A DNA stretch of 8,600 nt from Candidatus Omnitrophota bacterium. GTDB lineage: Bacteria > Omnitrophota > Gorgyraeia > Gygaellales > Profunditerraquicolaceae. The notes below the pieces were generated by a model, which saw only the letters and a list, made by a program, of their open reading frames with translations, had not been told where the DNA came from and did no database searches. Both the position numbers and the translations under genes were made by a program. Below are positions 5,684 through 8,600 of this stretch, in pieces; within the stretch, counting starts at the first letter, position 1; every line of letters begins with the position of its first letter. The DNA is taken from assembly GCA_020052635.1 (NCBI GenBank), contig JAGVOR010000148.1:1-8600 (forward strand). Reading direction: 5' to 3'.

Positions 5684-7090
5684 TTAAGGCAAAGCACCGA
5701 TTAAATATAAAGACTGCTCCGGCTGGCTGTCCATCTTGCCGCAGATAATCTTTTCGCAACCCTCCAGCGTCTGCTCAATCGTCACATAAGCCCCCTTTTT
5801 ACCGGTGTAAGCCTCTCCGACGAAAAACGGCTGGGTCAGGAAATTTTGCATTTTCCTCGCCCGTTCATAAATAATCCGGTCGCTGGAAGACAATTCATCG
5901 ATGCCGACGACCAAAACGATCCGGCGCAGTTCTTCATAGCGTTGAAAAATCCGGATCACATCCTGGGCAATATCGAAATGGCGTTTGCCGACGATATCAA
6001 TATCCAGGTTCGATGAACTGGATAATAACGGGTCGATCGCCGGATACAGGCCCAGCTGGATCCTTTCGCGGGACAAAACCAGCACCGAATCCAGAAAACT
6101 AAAAATCGCTACAACCGCCGGATCCGTAAGATCATCCGCCGGCACATAGACTGCTTCGATCGAAGTAATCGAACCTCCGGAATCTTGGGTCGTACGGATC
6201 CGCTCATGAAATTCGCTGACCTCGGATAAAAGGGTAGGCTGATACCCGGTCTCCGAAGGCACTCTTCCCAGGAGGGTTGAAATCTCCGAACCGGCCTGGA
6301 CAAACCGGAAGATATTATCGCAAAACATTAAAACATCCTGGTTCTTCTTCTGCACGGCTTCGGCCATGGTGATCCCGGTCATCGCCACCGCAAATCGCGC
6401 TCCCGGCGGTTCATTCATCTGGCCGAAAACCATCATCGTCTTGGATAAAACATCGTGGTTTTTAAGTTCATAATACAATTCGTTCCCTTCGCGGATACGT
6501 TCGCCGATACCGACAAAAACGCAAGACCCCTGATAACGCTTAACGATATGCTGAATAATCTCCAGGGTCAAAACGCTCTTGCCAAGCCCGGCGCCCCCTA
6601 AGATACCGGTCTTACTCCCTTTAACCAACGGGGACAGTAAATCAATAATCTTGATCCCGGTTTCCATCACTTCGAAGCTGCGCCGTTCATCTTTATTCCT
6701 GCTCACCCGCATCCGGCTGCCCATATCGGTCTTGCGGATTGAGCTTTTTTCCTGATGCTGAATCGGTCCGCCCTGGTCGATCGGCTGGCCCACAACATTG
6801 ATCAGGCGGCCGAAGAGGCCGTCCCCCACCGGAATTTGAATTGACGGGCCGTAAAACTGGGCCTCTGCGTAGCGCTGGATATTCGTGGTGGAATTAATCG
6901 AAATGCACCGGGCGACATTACCGGGCAAATGTTCAGCCACCTCTAAAAATACCTCCGTTTGATCGATCGTCTTGGTCAGAAGCATCGCGTAAATATTCGG
7001 CACCTCTTCGGCGCTGGGAAATTTCACATCCACTACCGGACCCTGCACCGCCGTTATCTTGCCATTAACTTTAAATTTTTCCTGGGTCAT
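5684..7090 (-). CDS. atpD: ATP synthase F1 subunit beta (catalytic), divergent
   Basis: This is the catalytic subunit of the F1 head. It is 468 residues long. Visible landmarks are the N-terminal barrel (KITAVQGPVVDVKFP, 11-25), Walker A GGAGLGKS (165-172), the catalytic glutamate Glu197 in GERIREG, VFGQMNEPPGARF (221-233), Walker B Asp258 in MFCDN with Arg262 following, SLLGR-type segment STLLGRVPS (271-279), VPADDLTDP (316-324) and the adenine-contacting tyrosine at 349. The active site therefore looks complete. Oddities: DELSEED reads DELSSSD (398-404), the usual LDSTSR reads LLSSSS (355-360) so its arginine is lost, and the usual C-terminal extension after the LYLIG strand is missing. The gene starts 27 bases after atpG behind a GAGAGAGAGA run. 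No atpC follows: gspE begins 12 bases later. The identity is certain at family level; a non-standard F-type subgroup is possible. Confidence 0.96.
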   Translation of the reverse strand: MTQEKFKVNGKITAVQGPVVDVKFPSAEEVPNIYAMLLTKTIDQTEVFLEVAEHLPGNVARCISINSTTNIQRYAEAQFYGPSIQIPVGDGLFGRLINVVGQPIDQGGPIQHQEKSSIRKTDMGSRMRVSRNKDERRSFEVMETGIKIIDLLSPLVKGSKTGILGGAGLGKSVLTLEIIQHIVKRYQGSCVFVGIGERIREGNELYYELKNHDVLSKTMMVFGQMNEPPGARFAVAMTGITMAEAVQKKNQDVLMFCDNIFRFVQAGSEISTLLGRVPSETGYQPTLLSEVSEFHERIRTTQDSGGSITSIEAVYVPADDLTDPAVVAIFSFLDSVLVLSRERIQLGLYPAIDPLLSSSSNLDIDIVGKRHFDIAQDVIRIFQRYEELRRIVLVVGIDELSSSDRIIYERARKMQNFLTQPFFVGEAYTGKKGAYVTIEQTLEGCEKIICGKMDSQPEQSLYLIGALP

Positions 7091-7117
7091 CGCTATCTCT
7101 CTCTCGATAATCTTTAA

Positions 7118-7975
7118 TTAAGCGTTATATAAAAGCCGCGCGCTAAACAGCTCCCGCATGCTCTGGTCGATAATTTCATGCCGCACCCTGAAATACTGCA
7201 GCCTTAATTTGAGGTCCATTTCTTTAAGCCGCCTTAAGCTATCTTCCAAATGCACATAGCGGGCGGCAAACTCCGACAGGCGGCTTAAACCGAAAATATC
7301 AAAAATCCGCTGGCCCATCCATAAATAAATCAGGTATTCGATCAAATCCCCCAGCTTGGATTCAAAGATAACCTTCTGCATCAAGGCCAGTTTATCGGGT
7401 TTTTGCGCGCCGGGCAAGGATTCCGGACGAAACGGCAAAAAATTAACCACCTCTACTCTCTGCACAGTAAAAGAGACCGGATGCGGGTAAACTACTTTGA
7501 GCAGCCCGAATTTCCCTCTTAAAGCATTTCTGAATAAATAATCCCGTAGCTGAAAGGCCTGCGGGAGGCGCTCCTCATCATTAATTCCCGGAAAAGCCGT
7601 AAAACCCACCCCGCTCTCCTGGGCATACATTTTGCCCCGCTCTCCGATGACGACCAACTGGCCCGGGCCAGCCGTTAATTCCGCTAAAGCCCGGGAAATT
7701 ACCTGCATATTCAATCCGCCCAAAAGCCCGCTATCGGAAGTAACGGCTACCACTAACTGGGCTTTATTCCGGGGGTTTAAAAAATGATGTTTAATTACCT
7801 CCAGATCGATAAAATCGAAGCAGCTTTCTACCGCTTGCATAAATTTATCAAAACCGCCGAATTTATGTTCTAAAGAGCGGTATTGCGAAACGGCGATATT
7901 CTTTAAAACTTCGATCAAAGAAGAAAGCCCGCGATTAAACTCCATATCCTTTTTGATTACGGCCATTGTCCGCAT
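7118..7975 (-). CDS. atpG: ATP synthase F1 subunit gamma, divergent
   Basis: Gamma is the central rotor shaft of F1. The 285-residue length is typical. The best landmarks are TSDSGLLGGLN (79-89), matching the family's TSDRGLCGGLN, and the C-terminal helix with SEFAARYVHLEDSLRRLKE (234-252) and LRLQYFRVRHEIIDQSMREL (257-276), which keeps the family pattern of AAR, LQY, R and the final ExxE-like positions. The N-terminal helix is unlike the usual KITKAMxMVAASKLR; it reads SLIEVLKNIAVSQYR (19-33), so the methionine facing the beta DELSEED loop is a leucine. The ATG at 7975 lies four bases after the atpA stop, with AAGAGG twelve bases before it. A second ATG at 7966 would shorten the protein by three residues and has worse spacing. 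Its position between atpA and atpD confirms the assignment. Confidence 0.93.
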   Translation of the reverse strand: MRTMAVIKKDMEFNRGLSSLIEVLKNIAVSQYRSLEHKFGGFDKFMQAVESCFDFIDLEVIKHHFLNPRNKAQLVVAVTSDSGLLGGLNMQVISRALAELTAGPGQLVVIGERGKMYAQESGVGFTAFPGINDEERLPQAFQLRDYLFRNALRGKFGLLKVVYPHPVSFTVQRVEVVNFLPFRPESLPGAQKPDKLALMQKVIFESKLGDLIEYLIYLWMGQRIFDIFGLSRLSEFAARYVHLEDSLRRLKEMDLKLRLQYFRVRHEIIDQSMRELFSARLLYNA

Positions 7976-7979
7976 CGGC

Positions 7980-8600
7980 TTATTTAACCTCTTCCTTTAA
8001 ATAAACCTCCAGGGTCTGCTCTAAGATTATCCTTAGATCTTCGCTTAATTCCCTGCCCTGGCGGATCTTGAGGCAAAAATCCGGCTTAGCCCGCTGGAAA
8101 TAATCCAGAATCTCCAAACGAAACTGCCGCACCTGAGCCGTCGATAGGTTATCCAGTAAACCGTGATTTAAAGCATAAAGGTAAATTATCTGCTCTTCGA
8201 TAGAAACCGGCCGGTTCTTATCCTGAGTAATTAACTGGCTGATTGCCTCCCCTCTTTTCAAGCGGTCTTCGGCCTCCTGCGAAAGCCCGGAAGTACGCAG
8301 CTGGGTCATCTGCAGTAATTCTTTATACTGCAGATAATCCAGACGCAAAGATTTACTTAAAGCCTTGACCGCCGGCCACTGAGCTTTATTTCCGATACGG
8401 GAAACCGATAGGCCGAAATCAATCGCCGGCTTGACCCCTTTGTTAAAAAGTCCGGTAGAAAAATAAAGTTGTCCGTCGGTCATGGAAATTAAATTAGTGG
8501 GAATATAACCGGTAAGATCACCCTGCAGGATTTCGACAATCGGCAGGAAAGTCATCGAGCCGCCGCCGAGCTCTTTTTTAAGCAACCCGGCGCGTTCCAT
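7980..8600 (-). CDS. atpA: ATP synthase F1 subunit alpha, C-terminal part (cut by window edge)
   Basis: The visible 206 residues are the C-terminal half of subunit alpha, the non-catalytic partner of beta in the F1 ring. GGGSMTFLPIVE, GYIPTNLISMTDGQLYF and LFNKGVKPAIDFGLSVSRIG follow the family closely. Arg at visible residue 68 (bases 8397-8399) is the arginine finger that reaches the catalytic site of beta. The C-terminal helical domain continues with LRLDYLQYKELL and PVSIEEQ, and the protein ends normally. The ATG at the right edge is an internal methionine in the family's LERA segment, so the real start lies outside the window. The segment that normally reads FAQFxSDLD is LRTSGLS here, losing the acidic residues of the loop that contacts gamma. 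The stop is four bases before atpG. Confidence 0.95.
   Translation of the reverse strand: MERAGLLKKELGGGSMTFLPIVEILQGDLTGYIPTNLISMTDGQLYFSTGLFNKGVKPAIDFGLSVSRIGNKAQWPAVKALSKSLRLDYLQYKELLQMTQLRTSGLSQEAEDRLKRGEAISQLITQDKNRPVSIEEQIIYLYALNHGLLDNLSTAQVRQFRLEILDYFQRAKPDFCLKIRQGRELSEDLRIILEQTLEVYLKEEVK

Noticed and set aside
6109..6303. Second minus-strand frame of 64 codons inside atpD
   Set aside because: It is an arginine-rich out-of-frame reading of the conserved core of atpD, with no ribosome-binding site.
7096..7105. GA dinucleotide run before atpD as a repeat element
   Set aside because: It is only five GA units, sits where a ribosome-binding site belongs, and is better read as a weak purine-rich Shine-Dalgarno.
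8598..8600. ATG at the right edge as the start of atpA
   Set aside because: It falls within the conserved LERA segment in the middle of subunit alpha. The nucleotide-binding half is missing only because the window ends.

Overview
The window is a compact piece of a bacterial chromosome in which every recognisable gene lies on the minus strand, so it is read from the right-hand end to the left. The genes are the ATP synthase F1 genes atpA (cut by the right edge), atpG and atpD, followed by type II secretion (T2SS) genes in the order gspE, gspF, a secreted metallopeptidase, gspG, gspI, gspJ and gspK (cut by the left edge). The five intergenic gaps total only about 68 bases (largest 27, between atpG and atpD). 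The remaining junctions are overlaps. I see no promoter, terminator, RNA gene, repeat array or mobile element, so the stretch looks like one transcription unit.

A T2SS implies a Gram-negative (diderm) cell. The divergent F1 subunits, the lysine- and isoleucine-rich proteins and the peptidase-containing gsp cluster suggest an uncultured lineage such as Omnitrophota or a PVC-related phylum. This placement is inference with low confidence.

Right part (about 5684-8600): the F1 order alpha-gamma-beta is standard and the catalytic residues are present. However, atpC (epsilon) does not follow atpD. The beta DELSEED loop, the alpha loop that grips gamma, and the gamma N-terminal helix all depart from the usual sequence. 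Left part (1-5671): GspE is the secretion ATPase, GspF the inner-membrane platform, GspG the major pseudopilin, and GspI, GspJ and GspK the minor pseudopilins that would form the pseudopilus tip. No gspH is present between gspG and gspI.

Three points deserve attention. GspE carries a C-terminal PilZ domain with both cyclic-di-GMP binding motifs intact, while the c-di-GMP motifs expected in its N-terminal domain are degraded. A signal-peptide-bearing HEIAH zinc peptidase sits between gspF and gspG. The F1 genes run straight into the secretion genes with a 12-base gap. Two gene models also need care: gspG should start at 1384 rather than 1402, and the first 25 codons of gspK (1-76) are hidden within the end of gspJ.
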